Shown piece after piece: positions 47,595-55,788 of a stretch of DNA of 64,000 nucleotides (the stretch's first letter is position 1; every line of letters begins with the position of its first letter). The stretch lies in contig NZ_CP039903.1 of the NCBI RefSeq assembly GCF_005221385.1, positions 1,612,001-1,676,000 on the forward strand, given 5' to 3'. Made by a program: the position numbers and the translations under genes. The notes under the pieces are model-generated. The model ran no database searches. It was not told the DNA's origin and saw only the letters and a list, made by a program, of their open reading frames with translations. Source of the DNA: Agrobacterium tumefaciens (GTDB taxonomy: Bacteria; Pseudomonadota; Alphaproteobacteria; Rhizobiales; Rhizobiaceae).

Positions 47595-48482
47595 CTAGGC
47601 AGCCCCGGATGATACCCGCAAAAATGAAAGCCGCCTGCCGAACACATTCAGCATCAGCCCGATGATGACCAATGCGGCACCGACCACTTCGAAGACCGTG
47701 ATATGCTCGGCAAAAGCGAGATAGGCGCTGATGAAACCGACAATCGGCACCAGCAGCGAAAACGGCGCCACCGTCCCGGCCGGATACCGCAGAAGCAGGT
47801 AACTCCAGATGCCCGCACCGACGATCGTCGCACCATAGGCCATGTAGATCACCACGAAAGCCATCGTCGGCGTCGCATTGATCAGGCCTTCCGCAATCGC
47901 ATCCGGTCCCTCCACCACCAGCGAAAGCAGGACCAACGGCAGAACTGGCACAAGGCTCGTCCATGCCACAAAGGAAACCGCATTCACCTGGCCGATGCGA
48001 CGGTTGACGATGTTGCCGCAGGCCCAGGCAATGGCCGAACCGACCCCCATCAGCAGCGGCACCAGCGCTGCCGCCGTCATGCGCTCCAAACCGATGACCG
48101 CCAGCCCGCCAAACGCAATGATTGCGCCGAGGATCTGTGAAGGCAACGGCCGCTCGCCGAGAAACACCACGGCAAGCGCAAGCGTGAAGAAGGCCTGCGA
48201 CTGCATGACCAGCGAAGCAAGCCCCGCCGGCAGGCCGAGCTTGATGGCCGGGTAAAGCAGGCCGAATTGCACGAAGCCCATCGCCATGCCGTAAACGATC
48301 ATATGCCGCCAGGGCACATTGGGCTTCGGCAGGAAGAACACCAGGGGCACGGCGGCAAAGAAATAACGCACACCCGTCAGAAACAGAGGCGGCATGTCGG
48401 CAACGCCGACCTTGATGGCGACGAAGTTGAAGCCCCACAAAAACACGGTGATCAGGGCGAGAAGTATATGCGGCAATGCCAT
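47595..48482 (-). CDS. EamA-family (DMT) exporter
   Basis: A 295-residue carrier with ten membrane segments in two EamA repeats, the first starting ALITVFLWGFNFVAIKVG and the second about residue 150. Related proteins export cysteine pathway metabolites, amino acids or purines. ATG at 48482 is favoured over an upstream start that would place basic residues in front. A LysE-family exporter gene ends 37 bp upstream, so both may be one operon for metabolite export. Confidence 0.9.
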   Translation of the reverse strand: MALPHILLALITVFLWGFNFVAIKVGVADMPPLFLTGVRYFFAAVPLVFFLPKPNVPWRHMIVYGMAMGFVQFGLLYPAIKLGLPAGLASLVMQSQAFFTLALAVVFLGERPLPSQILGAIIAFGGLAVIGLERMTAAALVPLLMGVGSAIAWACGNIVNRRIGQVNAVSFVAWTSLVPVLPLVLLSLVVEGPDAIAEGLINATPTMAFVVIYMAYGATIVGAGIWSYLLLRYPAGTVAPFSLLVPIVGFISAYLAFAEHITVFEVVGAALVIIGLMLNVFGRRLSFLRVSSGAA

Positions 48483-48519
48483 TTTGTTATGTCCGAATTT
48501 CAGGCGATCGAGAGGTGCC

Positions 48520-49158
48520 TTACGGCGCGACCGCCCTCTTCCAGCCAAAGGCAATGAGACCGGCGCCGATCAGGAGACCACCGCCCGTGCGATTGACAAT
48601 GCGCTGAACCTTAGGCTTGCGGATCGTGTTGCGGGCGGCACTTGCCAGAAGTCCATAAAGGGCGGCGTTGACGGTGGCAAGCACCAGAAATGTCGCTTCG
48701 AAAATCAGCACCTGTGGCCAGAAGGGCAATGTCGGCACCAGAAACTGCGGCAGGAACGCCACGAAAAACACGATGCTTTTCGGGTTCAGCGCCGTCACGA
48801 TATAGGCATGCAAGAAGATTTTAAGCGGCCTTTCGCGGCCCGTCACACCAGTTCCTTCCGCACCCTCGCCGGCAACCGGCGAACGCCACAGCTTGATGCC
48901 CAGATAGATAAGGTAAGCCGCACCGATCCATTTCAGGCCGGTGAAAAGTGCCGCCGATGTGGCAAGCAGCGCCCCGAGCCCCAGCATCGAGGCCGTCATG
49001 GCGGTGAAATCACCAAGCGCGACACCCGTCACCGTCGCGGTGCTGGCCCTGCGGCCATGGCCGAGCGCGTAAGAAATCACCAGCAGGATCGTCGGTCCCG
49101 GAATGGCGAGCATGATGGCGGATGCGGCCACGAAGGCCAGCCAGTTCTCCAGCGGCAT
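48520..49158 (-). CDS. LysE/RhtB-family amino-acid exporter
   Basis: A 212-residue protein with about six membrane segments. The family motif is visible near the N-terminus (AIMLAIPGPTILLVISYALGHGRRAS) and NPKSIVFFVAFLPQF in the middle, both typical of LysE/RhtB exporters. GGGAG lies eight bases before the ATG at 49158. The substrate is unknown; homoserine lactone or amino acids are possible. Confidence 0.92.
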   Translation of the reverse strand: MPLENWLAFVAASAIMLAIPGPTILLVISYALGHGRRASTATVTGVALGDFTAMTASMLGLGALLATSAALFTGLKWIGAAYLIYLGIKLWRSPVAGEGAEGTGVTGRERPLKIFLHAYIVTALNPKSIVFFVAFLPQFLVPTLPFWPQVLIFEATFLVLATVNAALYGLLASAARNTIRKPKVQRIVNRTGGGLLIGAGLIAFGWKRAVAP

Positions 49159-49232
49159 GATGAAATCTCCCTTCACTCAATGCGGTGAGCAAGCCATGGA
49201 AACCGAGAGGTATCAAGCTTAAACTTCGAAGA

Positions 49233-49412
49233 TTATGCCGCCCTGTCATCCAGCGGACGAACGGGCGGCTGCTCGCGTTTCATCGCCTGCGCAAGATCGT
49301 AATTCGACTGCATGGCAAGCCATGCGCGGGCTGTGCTGACACCTGCCCGCTCCAGCCGCACGGGCAAGGTCGGACGTGCAAGACAGATAATTTTGCCGAC
49401 ATCGTAGCCTCA
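49233..49412 (-). pseudogene. Truncated HigA/VapI-type antitoxin remnant
   Basis: Reading the minus strand up to the stop at 49233 gives an open frame of 59 codons ending PPVRPLDDRAA, with LPVRLERAGVSTARAWLAMQSNYDLAQAMK, which is the C-terminal half of HigA-type antitoxins. No start codon opens the frame: it ends at a stop (49410-49412) next to the 114-bp repeat, and the helix-turn-helix half is missing. No toxin gene is beside it. The fragment looks like a decayed gene cut by the repeat. Confidence 0.6.
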
Positions 49413-49417
49413 CACTC

Positions 49418-49531
49418 CGTCACCCCGGACTGGATCCGGGGTCCAGCACGATCAAGTCTTTGATCGCGTAAGACTCTTTCCACGGCGCAGACGCGCCGTG
49501 GCTGGATGCCGGATCAGGTCCGGCATGACGG
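49418..49531 (+). repeat. 114-bp dispersed repeat, copy 2
   Basis: Same element as at 45807-45920, same direction (CGTCACCCCGGACTGGATCC ... GGATCAGGTCCGGCATGACGG). Its left end touches the truncated antitoxin frame. The gap after it, to 49660, holds no recognisable gene. Confidence 0.9.
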
Positions 49532-49660
49532 AGGCGAGTGTTTCGAGCTTTGTCCATAGTCTGGGCAAACACTGGCTCCCATCGCATCGACACAAACAAT
49601 ATTAAAGGACGCATCAAGCCTCTCCAACATTTCTTCCGTCGCCAGAGAACCTCACCACCA

Positions 49661-49900
49661 TCAAAACCGCGGCGCCCAGTAAGGCGGCGCCCAGTCCCGA
49701 CGCATCTTCCGCTTAGAGGGCTCGAGGCCGATATCGTCCAGCATACGTTCGGGTAGATCGGCGATATCTGTCGGCGGCGCACGCGGCACCATGGCCGCGA
49801 CAAGAACCGCCTTTAAGGTTTTCCATACGCCGAAGGTGACGAACAAACGGTCGACCGCATCCGGCAGCGCATATGCTACCAATGGTTGATTTTTCTGCAT
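49661..49900 (-). CDS. DUF1127-like small protein
   Basis: A 79-residue protein whose C-terminal half, PPTDIADLPERMLDDIGLEPSKRKMRRDW, follows the DUF1127 pattern (LP...LLxDIG). The N-terminal half is hydrophobic-basic (FVTFGVWKTLKAVLVAAMV). ATG at 49900 is chosen by fit to the family length; the frame is open further upstream. A second DUF1127 gene is at 31360. Confidence 0.7.
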   Translation of the reverse strand: MQKNQPLVAYALPDAVDRLFVTFGVWKTLKAVLVAAMVPRAPPTDIADLPERMLDDIGLEPSKRKMRRDWAPPYWAPRF

Positions 49901-50059
49901 GGGAAATCCATCCTGGCGCGGCGAAGCGGCCAGGTCCTTTATCGATGGATAAGCGACATGCCGGAACGACGGGCGCAACACTCAGGCCACGCGAACGCAC
50001 AATTTCAGATGTCGAACGAAGTGAAAATGCCAAACGGCAAGGAAATCAGGCAATAAGCC

Positions 50060-50155
50060 TTATCGGAGGTTGATGCCTCGGAACATGTAACCACCGATGA
50101 CCATGCCGGAAATGCCAGACATGCCGTTAAGGCGCATATTAAAATTGTCAGTCAT
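50060..50155 (-). CDS. 31-residue small protein with strong ribosome-binding site
   Basis: AAAGGAGG six bases before an ATG at 50155 is the best Shine-Dalgarno in this part of the window. The product, MTDNFNMRLNGMSGISGMVI then GGYMFRGINLR, is rich in Gly and Met with a hydrophobic middle, and could sit on or in the membrane. It is too short for routine gene calling. No family is recognised. Confidence 0.55.
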   Translation of the reverse strand: MTDNFNMRLNGMSGISGMVIGGYMFRGINLR

Positions 50156-50293
50156 TCCACGCCTCCTTTAATAGCGGTTACAGACGAGGAGCATCTTACA
50201 CGAGACGCCAGGCGCGACAAGTGGCCGCAATCTCGAATTGCAAAAGTCACACAGGATAGATGCAAAAATGCAACAGGCGCTAAGGCAGCAAAC

Positions 50294-51115
50294 TCAGACC
50301 GCCGAAACGCTGAGGCCGAACCCTTGCATCAACCGCCGTGTGGCAAAATCCGGCTTGCCGGATGTGAAGACGGCAAAGTCGAAACCATCGGGGTGTTCCG
50401 CATCCTGCGGCAGCGGCACCAGATGGCGCGCCCGCCTCGCAATCGCTTCTGCCGGATCAAGCCAGTCCACCGGCCATGGAGCGAGCCGGCGAAACACGTT
50501 GGCCATGAAGGGGTAATGGGTGCAGGCGAGAACGACGATATCGGTGCGCTTGCCGTCACTATCAATGAAGCAGGGTTCGATTTCGGCCAGGACCGCCTCG
50601 TCCGAAACCGGCTCACCCCTGATCCAGCTTTCCGCCATGCGCGCCAGATTTTCAGAGCCCACGAGACGGACATGGCACTGTGTGGCGAAGGATTGGATGA
50701 GATCGCGCGTATAGGCACGCTTGACGGTGCCCGGCGTCGCCAGCACGGAGACGAGGCCGGAGCGGGTGCGTTCCGCAGCCGGCTTGATGGCGGGAACAGT
50801 GCCGACGAAAGTCATGTCCGGAAACCGCGCCCGAAGATCGGCCCCGGCGAGCGTGAAGGCAGTATTGCAAGCGATGATGCAGACTTCCGGACTATAATCC
50901 TGCAGCAGCGTTTCGAAGAGCGAGAGAATACGCGTCTTCAGCGCTTCCTCTTCCCAGCCGCCATAGGGAAAACCCGCATCGTCGGCCACATAGATGAAAC
51001 CGCGCTCGGGCATCAGCACGCGCGCTTCGCGCAGCACCGTCAGCCCGCCAATGCCGGAATCAAACACCAGCACCGGTTTCAGCACATCGGCCGTGGCCTC
51101 ACTCGTCTTCAGCAT
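50294..51115 (-). CDS. murI: Glutamate racemase
   Basis: MurI (273 residues) makes D-glutamate for peptidoglycan. Both catalytic cysteines are visible, in [13 protein letters not shown] and [11 protein letters not shown], with [15 protein letters not shown] and DAGFPYGG near the N-terminus. Its start overlaps the end of the upstream methyltransferase gene by 17 bp, so translation is probably coupled. A short gap with no feature follows towards the small protein at 50155. Confidence 0.97.
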   Translation of the reverse strand: MLKTSEATADVLKPVLVFDSGIGGLTVLREARVLMPERGFIYVADDAGFPYGGWEEEALKTRILSLFETLLQDYSPEVCIIACNTAFTLAGADLRARFPDMTFVGTVPAIKPAAERTRSGLVSVLATPGTVKRAYTRDLIQSFATQCHVRLVGSENLARMAESWIRGEPVSDEAVLAEIEPCFIDSDGKRTDIVVLACTHYPFMANVFRRLAPWPVDWLDPAEAIARRARHLVPLPQDAEHPDGFDFAVFTSGKPDFATRRLMQGFGLSVSAV

Positions 51116-51950
51116 TCTCCCCGGCCCTCTCCGAATTGGCGCCTTCGGCCGACGGCGCCGCCCGGCCTGACTGCTTTGGCCACTGCCGGGGGAAACGGTC
51201 GAGCGAATTGATCACGCCGCGAAAAACGCTGATTTCCTGCTCGGAGAAACCCCGTCTCGACAGCACGGCACGCAGATTGTCGACCATTTTCGGCTTTTTT
51301 TCAGCAGGATGGAAATAACCACGCGCATCCAGCGCTTCCTCGATATGTTCGAACAGGCCGAAAACCTGTTCCTTGGTCGAAGGTCGCTGCTCGACGGACT
51401 GGAAAAGCGTTTCATCCAGGTCGTCCATGCCTGATTTCATCCATTCATAGGACATCAGCAGCACGGCCTGCGCAATGTTGAGCGAGGCAAAGGCGGGGTT
51501 TACCGGGAAGGTCACGATCTCGTCGGCCAGCGCCACCTCCTCATTGGTCAGCCCCCAGCGCTCCCGCCCGAACAGGATGCCGGTCTTTTCGCCGGCCTTG
51601 AATTTTGCCCTGAGCGTATGGGCGGCGGTCACCGGCGCGCGCACCGGCTTGAAACCGTAACGCTCGCGCGCCGTCGTGGCATAAACGAAATTGAGATCCT
51701 TGACCGCCTCTTCCAGCGTCGCGAACACCCTGGTGCCGTCGATGACGTGATCGGCCTTGGAAGCGGCAGCACGCGCCTTCTCGCTCGGCCAGCCATCACG
51801 CGGATTGACCAGACGCAATTCGGAAAGGCCGAAATTGGCCATTGCCCGCGCCACCATGCCGATATTTTCGCCGAGCTGCGGTTCGACCAGAATGATCGCC
51901 GGGCCTTCCGCCAGAAGTTCAAGCTCGCTGTTAGTGCCTGCCATCGTCAT
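51099..51950 (-). CDS. SpoU-family tRNA methyltransferase, TrmJ-like
   Basis: A 283-residue RNA 2'-O-methyltransferase of the trefoil-knot class. Motif 1 is [23 protein letters not shown], and the knot region [20 protein letters not shown]...[17 protein letters not shown] is complete. TrmJ methylates position 32 of some tRNAs. The C-terminal part is helical with a basic stretch. It overlaps murI. Assignment to TrmJ rather than another SpoU subgroup is by overall similarity. Confidence 0.9.
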   Translation of the reverse strand: MTMAGTNSELELLAEGPAIILVEPQLGENIGMVARAMANFGLSELRLVNPRDGWPSEKARAAASKADHVIDGTRVFATLEEAVKDLNFVYATTARERYGFKPVRAPVTAAHTLRAKFKAGEKTGILFGRERWGLTNEEVALADEIVTFPVNPAFASLNIAQAVLLMSYEWMKSGMDDLDETLFQSVEQRPSTKEQVFGLFEHIEEALDARGYFHPAEKKPKMVDNLRAVLSRRGFSEQEISVFRGVINSLDRFPRQWPKQSGRAAPSAEGANSERAGENAEDE

Positions 51951-52090
51951 TTTCCAGTCTAGGATCGTCGCCCGTGTATGAGGTCAGGGCGTTAAACGGC
52001 GCCTCACTGACACAGATCGGCGGCAAAATCAAAGCCGTAGCGTATGCAAGCAGGACATCGGGCTGCAGAGACAAAGACCCAAAACCTGAA

Positions 52091-52172
52091 CGGCGTCATC
52101 CTCGGGCTTGACCCGAGGATCCATAACCCGTTGAAATCATGGATCCTCGGGTCAAGCCCGAGGATGACGCCG
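52091..52172. repeat. CCTCGGG-type repeat with 33-bp perfect arms
   Basis: Arms 52091-52123 and 52140-52172 (CGGCGTCATCCTCGGGCTTG ... ATCCA and its exact complement) pair over 33 bases around a 16-base loop. It is the best-preserved copy of the family in the window. It lies between the trmJ-like gene's upstream side and the secreted-protein gene's end. Confidence 0.92.
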
Positions 52173-52218
52173 AGTGTGAAGAAGCGTCATCGTCAAATTC
52201 GACCGGCGGCAACCGCCT

Positions 52219-52749
52219 TCACTCCCCCTTGATGATATTCGCCATCTCTTCGCGCAACGAGTCCCTGCCCTCATCGCCGACCCGGTGAATGTCGCTGATG
52301 ACCGGCCGGCCGTCTTCCTCGATGACATCGAAATGAACTTCATCGACGGTCGCCTTCATTTCCGCCTCGTCCATGCAGGCCCAGAGCTTGAATTTCGCCG
52401 TCACATCAGTCACGCCGTCCGTCACCGCGCCCGGCGTCACCGAAACATCCGCCAGCGGGCAGCCGTCCTGCGAGTTCGTCACCACATCGTAACCGAAGGG
52501 ATCGCCGGTCTCACCGCTTTCCGCCTCATAAGCCGGCTTCTTGGATGCTTCGCGATATTGGGTGACGAAGTCCTTGCTGAACAGGCTGGTCAGCATGTCC
52601 TCGTCGAAAATATATTTCCAGTTTTCGGCGTCGCCGGACCAGTTCTTGACGGTAATATCCATCACCTTCTGGACGGGGTCGGCAGGCCCGGCGGCGAGCG
52701 CGCTGTGCGAAAAGAGGACGGCGGCAGTCAGAAGCAGAATATTCCGCAT
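52219..52749 (-). CDS. Secreted protein of unknown function
   Basis: A 176-residue protein with a signal peptide (MRNILLLTAAVLFSHSALAA, cleavage near AAGPAD). The mature part is acidic, with two cysteines (SQDGCPLADV and LWACMDEAE) that could form a disulfide, and ends in a helical tail (GDEGRDSLREEMANIIKGE). Resembles NTF2-like or DUF3828-like secreted proteins only loosely. ATG at 52749 chosen for the signal peptide. Confidence 0.78.
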   Translation of the reverse strand: MRNILLLTAAVLFSHSALAAGPADPVQKVMDITVKNWSGDAENWKYIFDEDMLTSLFSKDFVTQYREASKKPAYEAESGETGDPFGYDVVTNSQDGCPLADVSVTPGAVTDGVTDVTAKFKLWACMDEAEMKATVDEVHFDVIEEDGRPVISDIHRVGDEGRDSLREEMANIIKGE

Positions 52750-52964
52750 GATGTGATCCCGGGATAGGCCCGACAGGCGGGCGAAGCGATTCGCCTGACT
52801 GTATTCAGGCATTGTGGTTTGGCAATGCGCAATCCACTGTTGCGCTGCGCCAAAAAAGCGCCCCCCATGGCTTTGCCTCAGACGCTCGCGATGCTATAGC
52901 CGCACCGGATATTTTTCCGGATACCGGCGTCATCAGGCGCCACAGCTTCGAAGGTGAGGAATTC

Positions 52965-54179
52965 ATGGCAAAGATCAAGGTAGCCAATCCAGTCGTTGAT
53001 CTCGACGGCGACGAAATGACCCGTATCATCTGGCAGCTGATCAAGGACAAGCTGATCCTGCCTTACCTCGATCTCGATATCGAATATTACGACCTCTCGG
53101 TTGAAAACCGCGATGCCACCAACGACCAGGTCACCGTCGATGCGGCACACGCCATCAAGAAGCACGGCGTCGGCATCAAGTGCGCCACCATCACCCCGGA
53201 TGAAGCCCGCGTCGAGGAATTCGGCCTGAAGCAGATGTGGAAGAGCCCGAACGGCACGATCCGCAACATTCTGGGCGGCGTCATCTTCCGCGAGCCGATC
53301 ATCTGCAAGAACGTTCCGCGCCTCGTTCCCGGCTGGACCAAGCCGATCGTCGTCGGCCGCCACGCTTTCGGCGACCAGTACAAGGCAACCGATTTCAAGT
53401 TCCCCGGCAAGGGCAAGCTGACGATCAAGTTCGTTGGTGAAGACGGTCAGGTCATCGAGAAGGACGTCTTCGACGCCCCGAGCGCCGGTGTTGCACTGGC
53501 CATGTACAACCTTGACGAATCCATCCGCGAATTCGCCCGCGCATCCATGATGTACGGCCTGATGCGCAAGTGGCCGGTTTACCTGTCCACCAAGAACACC
53601 ATCCTCAAGGCCTATGACGGTCGCTTCAAGGATATCTTCGAAGAAGTTTACCAGACCGAGTTCAAGGCGAAGTTCGACGAAGTCGGCATCATCTATGAGC
53701 ACCGCCTGATCGACGACATGGTCGCTTCCGCGCTCAAGTGGTCCGGCGGTTACGTCTGGGCCTGCAAGAACTACGATGGCGACGTTCAGTCCGACACGGT
53801 TGCGCAGGGCTTCGGCTCGCTCGGCCTGATGACCTCGGTTCTCCTGTCGCCGGATGGCCGCACGGTCGAAGCCGAAGCGGCACATGGCACGGTGACGCGC
53901 CACTACCGCCAGCACCAGAAGGGTCAGGAAACCTCGACCAACTCGATCGCTTCGATCTTCGCCTGGACCCGTGGCCTCGCCCACCGCGCCAAGCTGGACG
54001 ACAATGCGGAACTGGCAAAGTTCGCGACAACGCTCGAAACCGTCTGCGTCGACACCGTCGAAAGCGGCTTCATGACCAAGGATCTGGCCCTGCTCATCGG
54101 TCCGGACCAGCCCTGGCTCTCCACCACCGCTTTCCTCGACAAGATCGACGAGAACCTCAAGAAGGCGATGGCGGCTTAA
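52965..54179 (+). CDS. icd: NADP-dependent isocitrate dehydrogenase
   Basis: Icd (404 residues) makes 2-oxoglutarate and NADPH in the TCA cycle. This is the eukaryote-like, alphaproteobacterial dimeric type: [19 protein letters not shown], the substrate-binding [20 protein letters not shown], and the NADP site [42 protein letters not shown] precedes the ATG at 52965. Two intrinsic terminators follow. Confidence 0.98.
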   Translation: MAKIKVANPVVDLDGDEMTRIIWQLIKDKLILPYLDLDIEYYDLSVENRDATNDQVTVDAAHAIKKHGVGIKCATITPDEARVEEFGLKQMWKSPNGTIRNILGGVIFREPIICKNVPRLVPGWTKPIVVGRHAFGDQYKATDFKFPGKGKLTIKFVGEDGQVIEKDVFDAPSAGVALAMYNLDESIREFARASMMYGLMRKWPVYLSTKNTILKAYDGRFKDIFEEVYQTEFKAKFDEVGIIYEHRLIDDMVASALKWSGGYVWACKNYDGDVQSDTVAQGFGSLGLMTSVLLSPDGRTVEAEAAHGTVTRHYRQHQKGQETSTNSIASIFAWTRGLAHRAKLDDNAELAKFATTLETVCVDTVESGFMTKDLALLIGPDQPWLSTTAFLDKIDENLKKAMAA

Positions 54180-54200
54180 GCCTCTTCACTCAGTGACATT

Positions 54201-54229
54201 AAAACCCGGCCTCAGCGCCGGTTTTTTTT
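54201..54229 (+). terminator. First intrinsic terminator after icd
   Basis: CCGGC, six-base loop, GCCGG and eight T's, about 25 bp after the stop. Confidence 0.85.
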
Positions 54230-54288
54230 GCGCCATAAAGCTGAAACGTCAGCGCCGCGGCACGGGCAGAAAAAAGGTGGAAAAACTG

Positions 54289-54323
54289 GAAAACCGGGTC
54301 GAAACGCCCGGTTTTCTTTTTTT
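54289..54323 (+). terminator. Second intrinsic terminator after icd
   Basis: GAAAACCGGG, eight-base loop, CCCGGTTTTC and seven T's. It either backs up the first terminator or ends a short RNA made from 54230-54289. No gene is visible from 54324 to 54493. Confidence 0.85.
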
Positions 54324-54493
54324 GTTCACAGTATCTTGATTAGACGTTGCACTAGGCGCAGACTTCGATTCTGCGCCGTGCCGTGGCCAGCACAACAATA
54401 AGACAAAGCTGAAACAGCATCTACTTACAGATAACTTGCCCGGCGCAGTCAAAACTTACCGCAGCGTCAGTACGATCTTCAAGGAGCGTGAGA

Positions 54494-54592
54494 ATGATGC
54501 TGCGGATTATAAAAACACACCGCGCCAGTGAGGGACCCGCCAGGTTTCCCCATGAGGCTGCGGCGATTTTGCTTGGGGAGGCAGGACTATGA
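54494..54592 (+). CDS. 32-residue upstream ORF coupled to the GST gene
   Basis: AAGGAG seven bases before an ATG at 54494 starts a 33-codon frame (MMLRIIKTHRASEGPARFPH then EAAAILLGEAGL) whose stop overlaps the GST start as ATGA. The strong Shine-Dalgarno and the overlap suggest that its translation controls the GST. The peptide resembles no known family. It is too short for standard gene calling. Confidence 0.6.
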   Translation: MMLRIIKTHRASEGPARFPHEAAAILLGEAGL

Positions 54593-55215
54593 GTGAGTTG
54601 ATCTTCTACACCAATCCCATGTCGCGCGGACGCATCGCGCGCTGGATGCTTGAAGAAGTGGGTGTTCCTTATAAAACGGAAATATTGAGTTTCGAAACCT
54701 CGATGAAATCACCCGCCTATCGGCTGATAAACCCGATGGCCAAGGTGCCGGCCATCAAACATGGCGATACCATCGTCACCGAGGCGGCGGCGATCTGCGC
54801 TTATCTGGCCGACGCCTTTCCCGGCGCCAACCTCGCACCGACACCGAAGGCACGCGGCCTTTATTACCGGTGGATGTTTTTCGCCGCTGGTCCGCTGGAA
54901 ATGGCGGCCAGCATGAAGGCGATGGGTTTTGAAGTGCCGAAGGAAAAACTGCGCATGGCGGGCTGTGGCAGCTATGCGGATGTGATGAACACGCTTGAAC
55001 GGGCGGTCAGCGAAAACCGTTTCATTGCCGGCGATCTCTTCACCGCAGCCGATGTTTATGTCGGCGCCCATATCGGCTGGGGGCTGCATTTCGGTACGAT
55101 CGAAAAACGCCCGGCCTTTATCGACTACATGGCGCATCTCACCGAACGCCCGGCCTTCAAGCGCGCTGCCCAGCTTGATGAAGACGCGGCGAAAGATTTG
55201 CAGGCGACGGGATAA
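54589..55215 (+). CDS. Glutathione S-transferase
   Basis: A 208-residue GST with thioredoxin-like N-terminal domain: YTNPMSRGRIARWMLEEVGVPY carries the likely catalytic Ser/Arg region, and NPMAKVPAIKHGDTIVTEAAAICAYLADAF the glutathione site (Glu-Ala). The C-terminal domain shows FTAADVYVGAHIGWGL, the GST capping motif with the conserved Asp. Substrate unknown. It is preceded by an overlapping small ORF. Confidence 0.94.
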   Translation: MSELIFYTNPMSRGRIARWMLEEVGVPYKTEILSFETSMKSPAYRLINPMAKVPAIKHGDTIVTEAAAICAYLADAFPGANLAPTPKARGLYYRWMFFAAGPLEMAASMKAMGFEVPKEKLRMAGCGSYADVMNTLERAVSENRFIAGDLFTAADVYVGAHIGWGLHFGTIEKRPAFIDYMAHLTERPAFKRAAQLDEDAAKDLQATG

Positions 55216-55288
55216 TCGGCCGCGATATTGCAAAGAACGAACCACGGCCGTCCGAAAATCGCCCACAGGGTCGATCTTTGCGGCGGGT

Positions 55289-55672
55289 CTATTCATCGGA
55301 TTGGCCGAGCGGTTCTCCGACCTCGATTGCATGCCCGTCCGGATCATAAAAGCGGAATACTCTCTGTCCCCAGGCCTGCCTCTGAACCGGATGGATAAGC
55401 TCGACATACGGTGCGATATTTTGAAAAGCCGCATCCACATCTGCGTGCTCGAAATACAGCAGCAGGTTTCGCCTGCCATAGGGCTCTTCCATGCCTGATG
55501 GTGCTTGCCAGACAGTCTCCTCAAGCGACCGCCCCTCATGGATGGCAAAGCCGCCCTCAAAGAGAACGAAATTCCCGAAGTCCCGCAATATTTGGAGGCT
55601 CAGCCGATCACGATAAAACGCCTTCGAGCGGTCTATATCGCGCACGAAAGGGATGGGATTTACAAAGCGCAT
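55289..55672 (-). CDS. VOC-family (glyoxalase/bleomycin resistance) protein
   Basis: A 127-residue single-domain VOC protein. It begins MRFVNPIPFVRDIDRSKAFY, typical of the beta-alpha-beta-beta-beta fold, and ends FRFYDPDGHAIEVGEPLGQ, with the usual C-terminal Glu ligand in IEVGE. A histidine near the start is missing from the usual position, so metal binding is uncertain. The function is unknown. Confidence 0.88.
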   Translation of the reverse strand: MRFVNPIPFVRDIDRSKAFYRDRLSLQILRDFGNFVLFEGGFAIHEGRSLEETVWQAPSGMEEPYGRRNLLLYFEHADVDAAFQNIAPYVELIHPVQRQAWGQRVFRFYDPDGHAIEVGEPLGQSDE

Positions 55673-55742
55673 CGCATGCCCTCCTCCCCGTCTTCAGCGC
55701 TCGATGGTCCATGCCATCTCTCGCAAGCCTCAGCGTAGAATT

Positions 55743-55767
55743 AAAAAAGGCGGGGTAAAACCCCGCC
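55743..55767 (-). terminator. Intrinsic terminator of alaS
   Basis: On the minus strand GGCGGGG, TTTT loop, CCCCGCC and a run of six T's, about 22 bp after the alaS stop. Confidence 0.92.
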
Positions 55768-55788
55768 CCTTCCTCAATCTTTTCCGGA

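Noticed and set aside
49280..49483. 67-codon frame on the minus strand across the 114-bp repeat
   Set aside because: It runs through the repeat and is out of frame with the antitoxin fragment, which shows the recognisable protein pattern.
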